This document shows, piece after piece, positions 33,091 to 45,964 of a DNA stretch of 64,000 nt. Both the position numbers and the translations under genes were made by a program. The DNA is from Castanea sativa (lineage: Eukaryota > Streptophyta > Magnoliopsida > Fagales > Fagaceae). The notes under the pieces were generated by a model. It had not been told where the DNA came from and searched no databases. It was given only the letters and a program-made list of their open reading frames with translations. The DNA lies in NCBI RefSeq assembly GCF_040712315.1, contig NC_134015.1, positions 52,739,464 through 52,803,463 on the forward strand, given 5' to 3'. Each line of letters starts with the position of its first letter. Position 1 is the stretch's first letter.

Positions 33091-36000
33091 ATGGCCACTC
33101 AAACAACCTCCTCCTCTTCTTCCTCTTCTTGGAAATACGACGTCTTCCTTAGTTTTTGCGGTGTTGATACCCGCAAGAATTTTACAGATCATCTCTACAC
33201 TGCGCTTTGGAACAAAAAAGGTATTCTCACCTTCAAGGATGATAAGAAACTTGAACGAGGAAAGTATATTTCTTCAGAACTCTTGAAAGCAATAGAAGAG
33301 TCCAAGAATGCAGTCATCGTTCTCTCAACAAACTACTCTTTTCACGGTGGTGCTTGATTGAACTAGTGAAGATTGTTGAATGCATAAAAGAGACAAAGTT
33401 GACAGCTTTGCTGGTCTTTTACCATGTTGATCCTTCTGATGTACGAAATAAGATGGGTACTCTTGCTCAAGCCTTTGAGAAACATGAAAAAGATCCAAAG
33501 ATTAACAAAGATGATATACAAGTGTGGAAAGCTGCTTTAAAAGAAGTGGACAATATCTCTGGATGACATTTACATGATAGGTAACATTTTTCTTTTGTTC
33601 TTTCAATGAGAACATAGATATGTTGGAATCTTGTCCAAATTATTATCAAGATTGTAATTTTCTAAACTAAACTTTGTCAATTTTCCTAAGGATTAACATG
33701 ACAAGTTTTACAATAATTTTTCTAGTCCTAGAAAATTTGAGTTTGTTCCCTGTATATATTTAGTGTGCGTTTGGGTTAGGATTAAAAATTAAAATTATTT
33801 CACTATTCAGTTTATTTTTACTACTATTTATGAATTCTACTACACTTTTTGGCATTATTCATGAGCCCACTATACTATTTCAACTAACCTTTATCTTTAT
33901 CTACAGTACTTTCAGCAATAATTTTTCAATTCTAGCAAAATAAGCAGTATCCAAACACACCCTTATATTATGAACTTAGGAAATTACTAGCTCAAATTGG
34001 ACTTAGGTTGAAGAACCTTTGCAAGGTTTGAGGCAAGGTATCCTATTACTGAATTACGAAGGGTAGAGTGTTAGAACTGATACTTTATAATAAATCAAGA
34101 ATCATGTAAAATGAAGCTGCGATCAAATTTCATCAGAGATATAACCAATTAGAAACGATTTTTGAAAGCTGTAACTTTCAGATTTAAATGGATGTTGCTA
34201 CGATTTGCAACCTTCCATGACCATGACCACGACACTAATCACTACGACTGATGATGACTACTCTTTTTAGCCTCAATCATTGTTGCACTAATTTACATTT
34301 CCGGCAGATTTGCTTCGATGAGCAGGTTAAAATGTCCTGAACGCGTGGTTAGGCTAGAATCAAAATTATACAGTAAATAGTTCAATTGATTTTGTTTTGC
34401 TATAACTTTTTTCTTTATTTGAATATGAAGATAAAGAAAAAGGAGTATGACAATAGAAATCCAAGAAACGTTCAAGGAATTAAGGAATTAATAAATTAGG
34501 CACACTCTCAATTAATTGAACTGCTATAGTCATAACAGTGCTGTAGTATACAATTTTCGAATCCACCCTTTGCTCTTGAATTAAGCTAAGATTGTGCTTA
34601 TGCTGAATGTTTTTGTCTTCTGCATGTTGCTATCTTTGTCTCATCAAATTTATTGTTCTGCTATCTTCTTTGCAGGGATGAATCAAAGATTATCCAACAA
34701 ATTTTTGAAAGAATATTTAATGATTTGAAGAGTAAATTCTCAAGTACTTTTTCCAAGGACCTTGTTGGAATAGACTCTCATGTGAATGAAATGTTGGATT
34801 TATATTTGGATGAAGGGTTGGGTGGTGTTCGATTTGTAGGAATTTGTGGAATGGGTAAAACAACTCTTGCACAAGAAATTTACCATCGAAATTCTAATAG
34901 CTTTGAAGCTAGTAGCTTTATTGCTAATGTAAGGGAAGAAACTAGAAATCAACATCTAGTTTTTTTACAGAAACAACTTCTTTCTAAGATCCTTATGGAA
35001 AGCAAAATAAATATATGGGATTTTCATGAGGGGATCAATGTTCTAGGGAATAGACTACGTAATAAAAAGTTTCTTATTGTTCTTGATGATGTGGACGAAG
35101 AACAACAACTAGAAGTATTAGTTGGAAACCATGATTGGTTTGGCTTAGGGAGTAGAATCATAATAACAAGTAGAGATAGCCATTTGTTGAGAAGAAGTGG
35201 TGTGAATGATATATATACAGTCAAGGGGTTGAATAACGACGATGCCTTACAACTTTTTAGTTGGAGAACTTTCAAGAAACCCTATCCATAAGAAAATTAT
35301 GTGGATTTGTCTATGGACTTAGTGAATTATGCCAAAGGTCTTCCTTTGGCTCTTAAAGTTTTAGGTTCTTTGTTGTTTGGAAAAAGAACAGATGAATGGA
35401 GAAGTGCCATATATAAACTAAGAGCAGAACCCAATAAAAAATTTTTAGATATACTTCAAATAAGTTTTGATGGACTGACGGATACCCAAAAAGAATTGTT
35501 TTTGGATATTGCATGTTTTTTCAAAGGAGAGAACAAATATTGCATAAGAGATGTATTAATAAGTTTTGGTTACTATCTAGACTACAATCTTGGTGTTCTT
35601 ATGGACAAATCTCTCATAACTATATATTAATGAAAATGGAACTTTGTGGATGCATAATTTGCTACAAGAAATGGGTCAAGAAATTGTTCGTCATGAATCC
35701 CCTAAAGTGCCTAGTGGACGTAGTAGGTTGTGGCTTTATGAGGATGTCCTTCATATATTGAAGAATTATATTGTAAGTTGATTATTCTAGGCCTAAACCT
35801 AGATAATTATATATTATTAGAAATTATTCCAAGTATTTTCCAATTATTCTGATTTCATTGTTCTTGGTTATCAGGGAATGGAGGTAGTTGAAGGAATAGT
35901 GCTTAACACACCTAATCAAAAAGAGGAACACTTGAATTCTAAAGCCTTCTCAAAAATGAAAAAATTGAGATTGCTTAAGATTAATAGTGTGGAACCTCCT

Positions 36001-38150
36001 AAAGGCCTCCTTGGAGGTAATGTGCAACTTCCACAAGGCCTCAGTCATCTTTCTAATGAGTTACATGTTATAGAATGGCATGGTTATCCTTTAAATTCCC
36101 CGCCAACCAGTTTTCAATCAAATAAACTTGTTGAACTTAGAATGCATTGTCGCCTCATCAAACAACTATGAAAAGGAATTATGATAAGGATTTTCACTCT
36201 TGCAAATATGTATTTTCTTCTTTTTTATTAAAGCTTGAGTTTATCTAATTATTTATTGGTTTATAACAGAATTTGGATGATTAAAGCTCATTGACCTAAG
36301 TGACTCTCAAACCTTGATTGAAATCCCGGACCTTAGTGGAGCTCCAAATCTTAAGAAATTGATTCTTCGATGTTGTACAAGACTATATAAGATTCATGCA
36401 TATCTTGGAAATATCAAACGACTTATTCAATTGGATTTGAATGGTTGCAAATGTCTTGAAAGCCTTCCTCACAAGATCAACTTGGAAGCTCTTGAAATTT
36501 TGGATCTTGGTGGTTGTTCATGACTGAATAAGTTTTCAGAGATTGTAGGAAATATGCCACATTTGTCGAAACTTAATTTGAGTGAGACTGCCATAAAAGA
36601 TCTATCATTTTTAGTGGAGCATTCAATTGGCCATATAAAATTGGATCTAAGACACGGCAAAAATCTTTCTAGTCTTCTAGATACTACTTGTAGTTTGTTG
36701 TCTCTAAAAACTCTCACATTATCTGGCTGCTCAAAACTTCCTGAATTGCCGGAGAACTTGGGAAATATTAAAGGCTTAGAGAAGCTAGATGTGAGTAGAA
36801 CTGCAATAAGAAGGCTACCTTCCTCCATTGTTCTCTTAAAAAAATCTAAAAAAAACTCTCTTTATCAGGTTGTGAAGGGCTATCATCTAAATCATCGAAT
36901 AAGCTCCAAAGTTTATTTTTAATGCAACCAAGAAGAAGTCCAGATTCAATGGGCATGTTAGTGCGTACTTTATCAGGCATACGATCTTTGACTAAACTTT
37001 ATCTAAGTTATTGCAAGATTAGGGAAATCCCTTATGATATTAGTTGTTTGTCCACTTTAAGAGCATTAAATCTAAGGGGAAATAATTTTGATTGCTTTCC
37101 TGAAACTATCATTCGACTATCTAATTTGAAATATCTTTTTATGAGTGGTTGCACGAATCTTAGATTGTTGCCAGAGCTTCCATCAAATATTGAGTATATT
37201 GATGCTGAAGGTTGTATCTCTTTGGAAACATTACCAGCAAGACCAAAAGATAATTTTCCATATCTCCGTCTTCTCAATTGCGTCAAATTGATTGACAATG
37301 AAGGCTACGATAATCTTTTCTTAACAATGCTAAGACATGATTTCTTTAAGGCCTCTGTGTGTGTGTGTGTTCTAATCATCTTGATTTTTTTATGTTTTAG
37401 ACACCATATAATGCTTTGATTTGTGTCCTTATTCCTGGAAATAATATTCCAAAATGGTTTAGCCATCAAAGTGAGGGGGCTTCACTGAATCTGCAAGGGC
37501 CTTCAAATTTTCTCGAAATTGCTGTGTGCGTTGTTTATGTTCTTCACCAACATCCTTCCGAATTTTTAAAACTTCATAGATGGATTACTTGCCACTTCTA
37601 TTTCAAAGAATATGAACATCCTCCTGTCAGCTTCATTGGTTTTAATGAAGAATTTGGTAAGATTGATTCATATCACCTTTGGCTGGGATATTTTCCCATA
37701 AAGGACTTCGGATTGAAACGGGAAAAGAAATTGATTCAAAGTGATGCTGATGTCAGTCAGATTGAGGTTAGATTTGAATCCGAAGGTCCAGGCTTGGAGG
37801 TCGTGAAATGCGAGGCTCATTTGGTATACATTGAAGATCTAAACCAAACTATGGCTGGGTGCAGAAATTGCAACATCACTCCATATGAGGCTGATTTTGA
37901 AGATTCAGTAAAAGTTACTAAAATGAAGCGAAGTAGTGATAACTATGATGGGGATGAGGCTGGACCTAGCGGAGAAGGTATCCCTAGTGATGTAGACGTA
38001 CCACACCCAAAAAGGATAGAGCTCCCTAATCTAATTGAAAGATTCATTCCACGTTTGGGAAATTTGATTGGGAATTTAAGCACACAAGTAAAAGGTGACT
38101 CTGATTGCAAGGAGGAGGAATCTAGGGAAATTGGTAGCTTTCATGAATGA
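33091..38150 (+). pseudogene. TIR-NBS-LRR (TNL) disease-resistance gene, disrupted
   Basis: Exon 1 (33091-33580) encodes the TIR domain: KYDVFLSFCGVDTRKNFTDH, then IVLSTNYSF. A 1-base loss near 33345 shifts the frame before CLIELVKI, and TGG to TGA occurs at 33563. Intron 1 is 33581-34675. Exon 2 (34676-35772) is the NB-ARC: GICGMGKTTLA (three residues shorter than the usual GMGGIGKTT), KKFLIVLDDVD, GSRIIITSRD, GLPLALKVLGS and WMHNLLQEMG. It has a stop at 35289 and a frameshift near 35625. Exon 3 starts at 35875, exon 4 at 36270 (LRRs; stop at 36521, frameshifts near 36282 and 36840). The last exon (37401-38150) is an intact C-terminal jelly-roll (C-JID), starting IPGNNIPKWFSHQSEG. At least seven lesions rule out a normal product. 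Confidence 0.9.
33765..33966. mobile_element. MITE in TNL intron 1
   Basis: The ends GTGTGCGTTTGGG (left) and TCCAAACACACCC (right) are inverted. The interior has 'ctactatttatgaattc' and 'ctacagtactttcagcaat', typical of the hAT-like MITEs elsewhere in the window (20747, 47626). The target duplication is not clean. Confidence 0.6.
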
Positions 38151-39368
38151 TTTTTTTGTAAGTCACCATCTTTCAAAACTCGTTTTGTAGCTGAAAAAAA
38201 AAAATTCATTTATTTATTTATATATACACAATTCCATGGCATATGCTTGCATTTCTTTAGTGTTCATCATTATAAGTTTCTTAGGTTCCAAATTTAACTA
38301 TGCATTTTTAACAGGCATTGAGAATTAGTAAATATGATGATGACCCAATCAGTACTGAATGCACCCAGGTTGAAATAAAAATGTGTGTTTTGCCAGCCCA
38401 AAGGGTAAATACCTTCTTGTTTTTCCATGCATGTGGCCTTCTTCAGATCTAATTTTTCTGTGTTTTTATGACAGGAGAAAGTGCTTGTTACTAATTTCGT
38501 TGCAATTCTGAATTTGTTTTTTGGATACCACAACAGAAGGTTTAAGCAGAAAACAGGGGAACCAAATTAAGGCTCCATCTAGTGCATACCAAATAACGAA
38601 GCTTGCTTATCCCAATTTTTGACAGTACCCAAGATAATGATTCAGCCCACCATGCCATGTCTTCAATTATCACTGATAAGATGATGTCTCACGCAATGTG
38701 CGGACAATTTTACAATTTCTTTTGAAATCATGTTCACATATATTAACATCTACATGTAATATTTATTTTGTTGTATAATATTTATGTTTACCCACAATAT
38801 TGTTGAATTCATTGAAACTTGATTTTCTTAATATATACTTTATTAAAAAAAATTGTATAATACTATAAGACTATAACATATTATGAATATTATTGTTAAA
38901 AGTAGATTTTATTTTTTAAAATTGATTAAATGATTTTTTAAAATCCATAAATAAGAATTTAAAGCACAAAATACTTTTTTATCCTAAAATTACATAAATT
39001 TAAGCAATTTCCCAAACTCTTCCTCAACTACTCTATTCTCACAACTAAATATGGAGACCTCAATTGCAAACACACAATTCATTATCTCAATGAAATTAAG
39101 GAAATCATTTGTAAGTATCAACATAAAGAGAACATGAATAAACAAAGAGAAATTGGCTTCAAACACAACAATTTATCACTATTTAATTGTCTTTAGTTGG
39201 GGTTTTGTATCTTTTTTTTTAAAGCAAAAAAATACTTTGAAATCATCATTGATTTTTATTTTTATCACTATGGCTCACACAATAACACTAAAAAAACCTA
39301 CAAATTATGAGTTCTAACACAAAATCTTTTTTTTAAAAAATAGCTAACTTTATAAATAATCAAGTCAG
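38151..39368. other. 3' flank of the TNL pseudogene
   Basis: Splice-like AG sites at 38313 ('ttaacag|gcattgagaat') and 38474 ('atgacag|gagaaagtg') suggest extra 3' UTR exons. No other gene is seen. 38700-39360 is AT-rich and featureless. Confidence 0.4.
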
Positions 39369-39592
39369 ATCTCTCATGTTTCTTGGTTTCTCTCAATTCA
39401 TTTGCATGCTTTTCGTTTTTATTTTGCAGGCATATCTAGAAGTGGACAATGTTGCATATGGAGGCACTCTTTGGCATTATTTGGGAATAAAGAAAAATTA
39501 AATGTGATATAATTTGCTAAAGAACCTCTTTTACTGTTTTTTTTAGTTGAGGATTCTTTCCATGTTTGCTGTTTTGCTTGATAACCTTATTA

Positions 39593-40179
39593 GGGTATGT
39601 TTGGTTGGGGTGAATATTTGGTGAATGGAAAATAAAGGAAAGAAAAGTGGGGAGAAAATGGTGGAGTAGCTTTTTGATTGGGAGGGGAAGGGAGAAAGAA
39701 AACTAGTGAGGTTTGAATGTTTTCTCCTCGAGCCCACCAAAACTCAGTCTCCCCAATTTGGGGAGATTATAGAGAGAAAACAAGGAGCTTTCCTTGTTGC
39801 TTTTGGACAATAAACCCCCAACAAAACAGGATGTTTAGACTTTTTGCCTTTTTGTGTGTGTGTGTGTGTGTTTCTTTTTTTTTTTGTGGGTCTTTTCTGG
39901 ATGTTTCCAGATTTCTTCTTCTTCTTCTTCTTCTTTTAATACTCTTTGTGGGTGCTCATATATGTTTCTTTTCTCATTAGTTGTGGTAGGGTTTTTAATT
40001 TTTTTTTTTATATTTTATAAAAAACAGTTTTGGATTAATTTCTTATGCTTTTTTATTTTATATATATATTTTTTTCATTTCTTATGTTTTCTATCCTTCC
40101 ACTTTTCCATTCTCTTCCCATTTTCTATTCTCCTATTTTCTATCTGCCCACTTTTTCATTCTCCCAATCAAATGAACCC
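39593..40179. mobile_element. Harbinger-like MITE with TTA target duplication
   Basis: 587 bp with inverted ends GGGTATGTTTGGTTGGG / CCCAATCAAATGAACCC. It is flanked by TTA at 39590-39592 and 40180-40182. The unoccupied site is in copy A near 27025 ('cactattaaagtgaag'). A 3-bp TWA duplication fits PIF/Harbinger. The interior is pyrimidine-rich and non-coding. Confidence 0.8.
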
Positions 40180-40513
40180 TTAAAGTGAAGAAGGAAAGGT
40201 TCTTACTTTGTAATTAGTTGGTGATGAATATTGGATAAAATACAAAAACAAAACTTATTATCTCAGTATTATACACTATATTTCTCCATAGCATTACACC
40301 TATATAATCATAAACTTTAAGATAAACTTCAATTAACATCTTAAATTCAAGTTTTTCTCTTCGTATTTCCGCATCCCAATTTTGAATCTCCAATTTACCC
40401 TAAAAAAAGAAGTTAACTTTTTTGTATATAGAACAGATTAATATGTTCGGATGCTTGCCAATAAGCTCTAACTCAAATGACATTTTTTTTTTTTTTTTTG
40501 TAAGAATAAGATA

Positions 40514-40914
40514 AGGGTTGGGTTCAAGTTACATATGATGTAACTTTAAGTAATGCTACACTACTCAATAACTTGTTTATTAAATTCATATTTTGAAAAT
40601 CTCACCGTTGGATTACATGTTCTATATTTTTTTAACATGCATGCCAATTTTCATACCAATCAGATGTTATTTATTATTCAATCCATAAACTCATCTTTTA
40701 TGCAATATTTTAAACTACAAAAACTTGAATTTAAACAATTGATTGATGACGTGGCTACTGATCTTTGATCACCTTGAAATTTTGTAAATATAGAGCATAT
40801 ACAAAGATAATGTAATCCAACGGTTGATTTATTAAAATTCGCATCCAATTAAAAAATATTGAGTGGTGTAATATTGCTTAGAGTTATACCTGGTGTAACT
40901 TGAACCCAACCTAC
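40514..40914. mobile_element. MITE with 19-bp inverted ends
   Basis: 401 bp, ends AGGGTTGGGTTCAAGTTACA and TGTAACTTGAACCCAACCTAC, inverted with few mismatches. It is flanked by AAGATA at 40508-40513 and 40915-40920. Copy A has an undisturbed 'aagaataagataaatagatg' at the matching place (27366-27385). The interior includes 'aatccaacggttgattt', common in such elements. Confidence 0.85.
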
Positions 40915-42445
40915 AAGATAAATAGATGGAAGGTGAGGTTGCAAGTTTAAAATCCCTTAGTGTATATGTAATTTATTTGTCAAACAGATTATAGCTTTGG
41001 GTGCCCATGCATTATGAAATCAAATTGTTTAACAACTGCTAACAGCAAAGAAATATAAAAGACTAAAGTAAAAGAGTTACAAAGTATCTAATGTTTTGTT
41101 TATGAGATAACCAATAGCTATTCACTTAGTTGGCAAAACGGGAATCAGGTGAGTTTGATGGAACAACTGGTCACTTTCCATTAGGTTGTGATTGGTTTTA
41201 AATTGATGAAATAAAAATTTTATTGGTTTTGGATTTTGAATTAACACTGATTTTGCCTATTTTGTTATATGGATGTTTATTATTTACTTATGAATTGTTG
41301 TTATTATTAAATTTTTTTAGTTTTTGGTTTCTTCTTTTGGCATGGTATGTATTGGGATCTTGCTTGTTTTTTGAGTTTTGACTGGTGGGTATGGTGTATT
41401 ACGTGTAAGAGTGCTGTTTGGGTGAGACCCACTTGGTGTAAGACTCCATTAATTGCACTTGTAAGATTGGTTGGTTAAATTCAAGACTTAATTTTGTAAG
41501 GGGGAAAAATTAATGAGCTTGGATTTTGGATTTTCACTGATTTTTCCTATCTTGTTACGTTCGTGCTTGATTTTTAGTTTTTTGCGTTTTTTTTTTTTTT
41601 TGGTTTTGCATTGATTGGGATTTTGCTTGTGCAGTCTTGTTTTGAGCTTGATTGATGATTAATTAGTGTACTTAGTGCAAGAGGCTTGTTTTGGTGAGAC
41701 TTTTTGGTTTGGGAGTCCATTGCACTTATTAGATGACACTTAAATAGGCTTCAGTTTGAGGAAGAAGAAAATAGGTCCCACCCCAACTTTTAACTTTTTC
41801 TTAAATTCTTCCAATACTGTCATTTAAGTTTTTTAATACTCACATTTTGTGTGTCATCTTCATTATATATATTTTTGAGGATTCTAGTAAAATATTGCTA
41901 AACTACTTTACAGTTTTTTTAGATAAAGTAAATCTATATGAAACAATTTTTGATCAAACAAAGTTTGGTCAATTAATTTTTAAAAATTATTCTAATCAAA
42001 CCAGACAAGTTTTTTCTACCAAATCTCTACTTTGACCATTTATGGTAGAGTTATGCCAGTAACAGTACAAGTTTTACTATACAAACTCATACATCAACTT
42101 TTAAACACTGAAAAAAAAAAAGATATATTGAAAATTCCTAATGTTATTGCTAAATACTTTTAATTAAAATCCACCAGTAGTTTTTTCACAATCCATGCAA
42201 CCCGGATTGGTTGTTGTGACCCATTCGGTTTGTAATTTTGAATAAAATTACCTTCATAGATTCATTGTAGTACTATTTTCTGAATTTGGAGCATAATAAA
42301 AACAAGAAATTTGATAATGAGGTTGATGCTTGACTTTTCAATAAAGATAGAGCTTGAAGTTTTGGCTCACATAGTAGTAAAATATATTAAAGCAATGGGT
42401 GAGATATGTAATATGTATTATGAATAGAGTGTAACTTTGGAGTTT

Positions 42446-42449
<4 letters not shown>

Positions 42450-42491
<42 letters not shown>
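42450..42491. repeat. (AT)n microsatellite
   Basis: About 20 AT dinucleotides in copy B. Copy C has no such expansion at the same place. Confidence 0.9.
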
Positions 42492-42496
<5 letters not shown>

Positions 42497-43101
42497 AATC
42501 CTAGAATTTTAAGAAATATAATGTAATAAAAAAAATAACTGACTTGTTTTTAAATTTAATTATAATTAGTAATGTAAGTTAGGCATCTTTTGTTTTAATT
42601 TTTATATTTATTTTATGACTTTCAAACTTATTTTTTATTTTTTTATTTAATATTTTTTATTTTTATTTAACCATATGGTTCGACTAGTTACCTAATGACC
42701 CAACTTATCCGGGTTTAATAATTATGGTCTAAATATAGCATAATGTTATTGATTGACTATTACTTTCTACATGGACCCATAACTTTTTTTTCTCCACTCA
42801 TAATTTGTTACGTGGAAAGTTATGGTATTTTATGTGGTCTTAAATTTTGTGAAATATATAATAATAATAAAACTAGTTAAAGGCCTGTGCATTACATGGT
42901 TTTCTTAAAAAGATATATGTAAATAAATCAAAAGATTCAAAACTATATTAATAATTAGTTATTCTTATTCATATTATAAAACACATTAATGTTATGACGT
43001 ATAATACATGCATACATATATTGAGTCACTTTTTATGAGCAAAAAACATAATCAAAGTAAATATTAATTTTATTTTAAATTACTTGAAACTTTTGCTAAT
43101 A

Positions 43102-43774
43102 CATGAAGTCAGGTTGTGCATGGAGGTAGTTTGCAGGAACCGGGTAGGTTGAATGTGCTGGCTAGCAGCTTTTTAGAGGAGTATAAGGAGGCACAATCAC
43201 AATTAGCGGTCCCTGTTACTATTGGTCACTCACAGTCATGGCTGCCACCTGAAGGTATGATATATAAACTTAATTTTGATGCAGCGGTCTTCATGGATGC
43301 TTCAGATTCAGGTGTTGGTGTGATTATTCGGAATGAAAGGGGTGAGGTTATGGCAGCGTTGTCATCGAGGGGCTGTGCAGTGATGGATAGTGAAGAGGCA
43401 GAGGTTTTGGCGTGTAGACAAGCTATGGAATTTGCGATAGATGCTGGGTTTTCAGATTTAATTGTGGAGGGAGATAATTCAACTGTGATGAAGTCTATTG
43501 TCTCAGCTCAGACAGATTGGTCTCGCTTGGGAAATCTTTATGATGATATCCATTGCTTGGCTGGAAGGATGCGACATGTGGAATTTCGGGGTATTAGACG
43601 TAGCGCCAATGGGGTAGCACATTCTTTAGCTCGATTTGCTAGGCATATTAGTGAGGATATTGTTTGGTTGGAGGATTCCCCTCCACCGGCTTTAGAAGCT
43701 TTGTATTTGGACTCAATTGCTATTGGTAATTAAATGATATTGGTTTTGCCTTCAAAAAAAAAAAAAAAAAAAAA
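43102..43774 (+). mobile_element. 5'-truncated LINE insertion: RNase H ORF plus poly(A)
   Basis: An open frame (43116-43733) ends in a complete RNase H domain: YKLNFDAAVFMDASDSGVGV, GVIIRNERGEV, EEAEVLACRQAMEFAIDAGF, LIVEGDNSTVMKSI and VEFRGIRRSANGVAHSLARF. A stop is followed, after a short 3' UTR, by a 21-bp poly(A) run (43754-43774). Comparison with copy C shows the insertion precisely. No stop interrupts the domain, so the insertion is fairly young, but the rest of the LINE is missing. Confidence 0.9.
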
Positions 43775-44563
43775 TTCTTATTAGTTTAGAAAATAGATTG
43801 CTATTCATAGTAGATTATTGGTAAAAGAGTTTGATCTACATTAATTATCTGCTGTAACTATCTTGATAATTAATGAGAGTGTAAACTATTTTTATGCATT
43901 TAGTAGTATGACCTATTACCAAAACACTTTCATTTTGAAAGGAGAAAATTGAAAAGAAATGGGCATTTTGAGGAGATAAAACGTGGCATTTGAGGCTTAT
44001 GAGCATTATTTTGACTTTCTTGATGCATAACGTAAACAAAAAAAAAAAAAAAAAAAAGTGTTAACCTTATGTATGGCGTAAACTTGCTTGAGATGATTAT
44101 ATATGAGATCTTCACATGTGCTATCAGTTTTTCTTCACATGCGCTATCAATTTTTGTAACCAAATCCATCCACATTCCACAACAAACTCTATAAAATTAT
44201 CAACATTTTTCCACGCAGAATGGGTTCCAATAATATTTTTGACTCCATAACTTGTAATGATCAAATAAGTATAACCCACCAAAAAATGAAAAAAAAAAAA
44301 AAAAAAATGCAATATAACATACAAAATATATTAAAAAAATAGAGAAATCAAAACTCCAAAGCCTGCCTAGCCTTTATGCTCCACATGTTTGGTTTCATAG
44401 AACCCTCTTAAAAATAATTTTACAAATTTAAATATTTATGAATCTCAATAAAACAAAAGATGAACTAAATGAATGAAAATAACAAAAAAAAAAAAAAAAT
44501 AGGACTTGGAATTAACAAACCTCAGTACAGGCTCAGAAGTCTCACAGCTTTTAATATAAACGT

Positions 44564-45357
44564 ACTCATGATTTTAGTTTTTTTTATTTATTTTATTTAT
44601 TTATTTATTTTTTTTATGGGAGCTCATGGTTTTAGTTTGAAAACTTGAAATAGAATTTTATTTTTTTTAAAAACTTAGCTAATAGAGTTTAATATCAAGC
44701 AAACTATCTTCATAAGAGTAAGAGTATTATAAAAAAGTAAAATAAATACTAAACTCAAACTCTTAATTCACAGGAAAAAAACCTGAAATTCTTAAAACTT
44801 GAACTTTTTCAAGTGTGTGGAGCGAAAATTTTTAAAGTAGATGAATTAACACTTAAAATAAAATTAATGACAAAAAATGTGTATTGAACAAAAAAAAAAA
44901 AAATTGTAGATAATTCATATAGTGACAAAGAAGAAAAAAAATTGATATCAACAATTAATTAAGCTTTTGTACTCATGGTTTTAGTTTTTTTTTTTTTTAT
45001 GGGAGCTCATGGTTTTAGTTTGAAAACTTGAAATAGAATTTTATTTTTTTTTAAAAAAACTTAGCTAATAGAGTTTAATATCAAGAAAACTATCTTCATA
45101 AGAGTAAGAGTATTATAAAAAAGTAAAATAAATACTAAACTCAAACTCTTAATTCACAGGAAAAAACCTGAAATTCTTAAAACTTGAACTTTTTCAAGTG
45201 TGTGGAGCGAAAATTTTTTAAGTAGATGAATTAACACTTAAAATAAAATTAATGACAAAAAATGTGTATTGAACAAAAAACAAAAAATTGTAGATAATTC
45301 ATATAGTGACAAAGAAGAAAAAAAAAATTGATATCAACAATTAATTAAGCTTTTGTG
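44564..45357. repeat. Near-identical ~400-bp tandem duplication
   Basis: 44564-44967 and 44968-45357 repeat almost base for base. Both contain 'gggagctcatggttttagtt', 'agagtttaatatcaag', 'aagtgtgtggagcgaaaatt' and 'gatatcaacaattaattaag'. Most differences are homopolymer or (ATTT)n lengths. The sequence is non-coding. Confidence 0.92.
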
Positions 45358-45964
45358 CCTATCCAAAATTAATAAAGCAATAGTTTAAAAGTTGTAAACT
45401 TACTCTTGGATTTAGTGGACAGTGTAAAGGGGTTTATTAGAAATTAGACTCTAGCTTGATATAAAATAAAATAAATAAATAAACGAAAATATGGGATATG
45501 GGATGAGGTTTAAATATATAAAATTTTTATAATAAACTTTTAATTGTTGTAGAATTTAAATTTCTAAAACTTAGATGATAAAATCTTATCTAAATTAAAT
45601 TATTATTCTTTTAAATATTATTCCTTAATTTTAGAAAATATATCCTAACAAATAATAATAAATTTTTTTTTGAGAATGCATAAATTAATTTATTAATTAA
45701 TAATTAATGAGAATAGTTACTTGACGGATATATAACTTTTAAGCCTAACTTTGTTTTTACTATCTATTTATTTATTAAAAACTCACATGCCACATTGTCA
45801 TGCGTATATTAAATATATTCCTCTATTTTATGGTAAAAAAACATAAAACTAAAGTGACCGTGTTAAAGGGGTTTATTAGACTTTAGCGAGTCTTCGCTCC
45901 AGAACCCAAAGAGGAAGCTCCGCGTTTGTTTAGCCAATCAGAAGCGCCGAGTGAAGTCACTAAA

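Larger units (their letters stand above)
39369..44345. repeat. Spacer segment copy B
   Basis: The longest copy. Its left part matches copy A (26750-28028) and its right part matches copy C (19800-23400). It carries two MITEs and a LINE tail that the other copies lack. It lies directly downstream of the TNL pseudogene, so copies A and C may mark the 3' flanks of lost NLR paralogues. Confidence 0.85.

Noticed and set aside
37355..37400. GC-AG intron before the last TNL exon
   Set aside because: The donor (aag|gcctct) is weak, a GT run lies just downstream, and the gene is a pseudogene, so the true donor cannot be decided.
45933..45951. Second possible ERSE at the upstream CCAAT
   Set aside because: Nine bases after this CCAAT the sequence is CGAGT, not CCACG.
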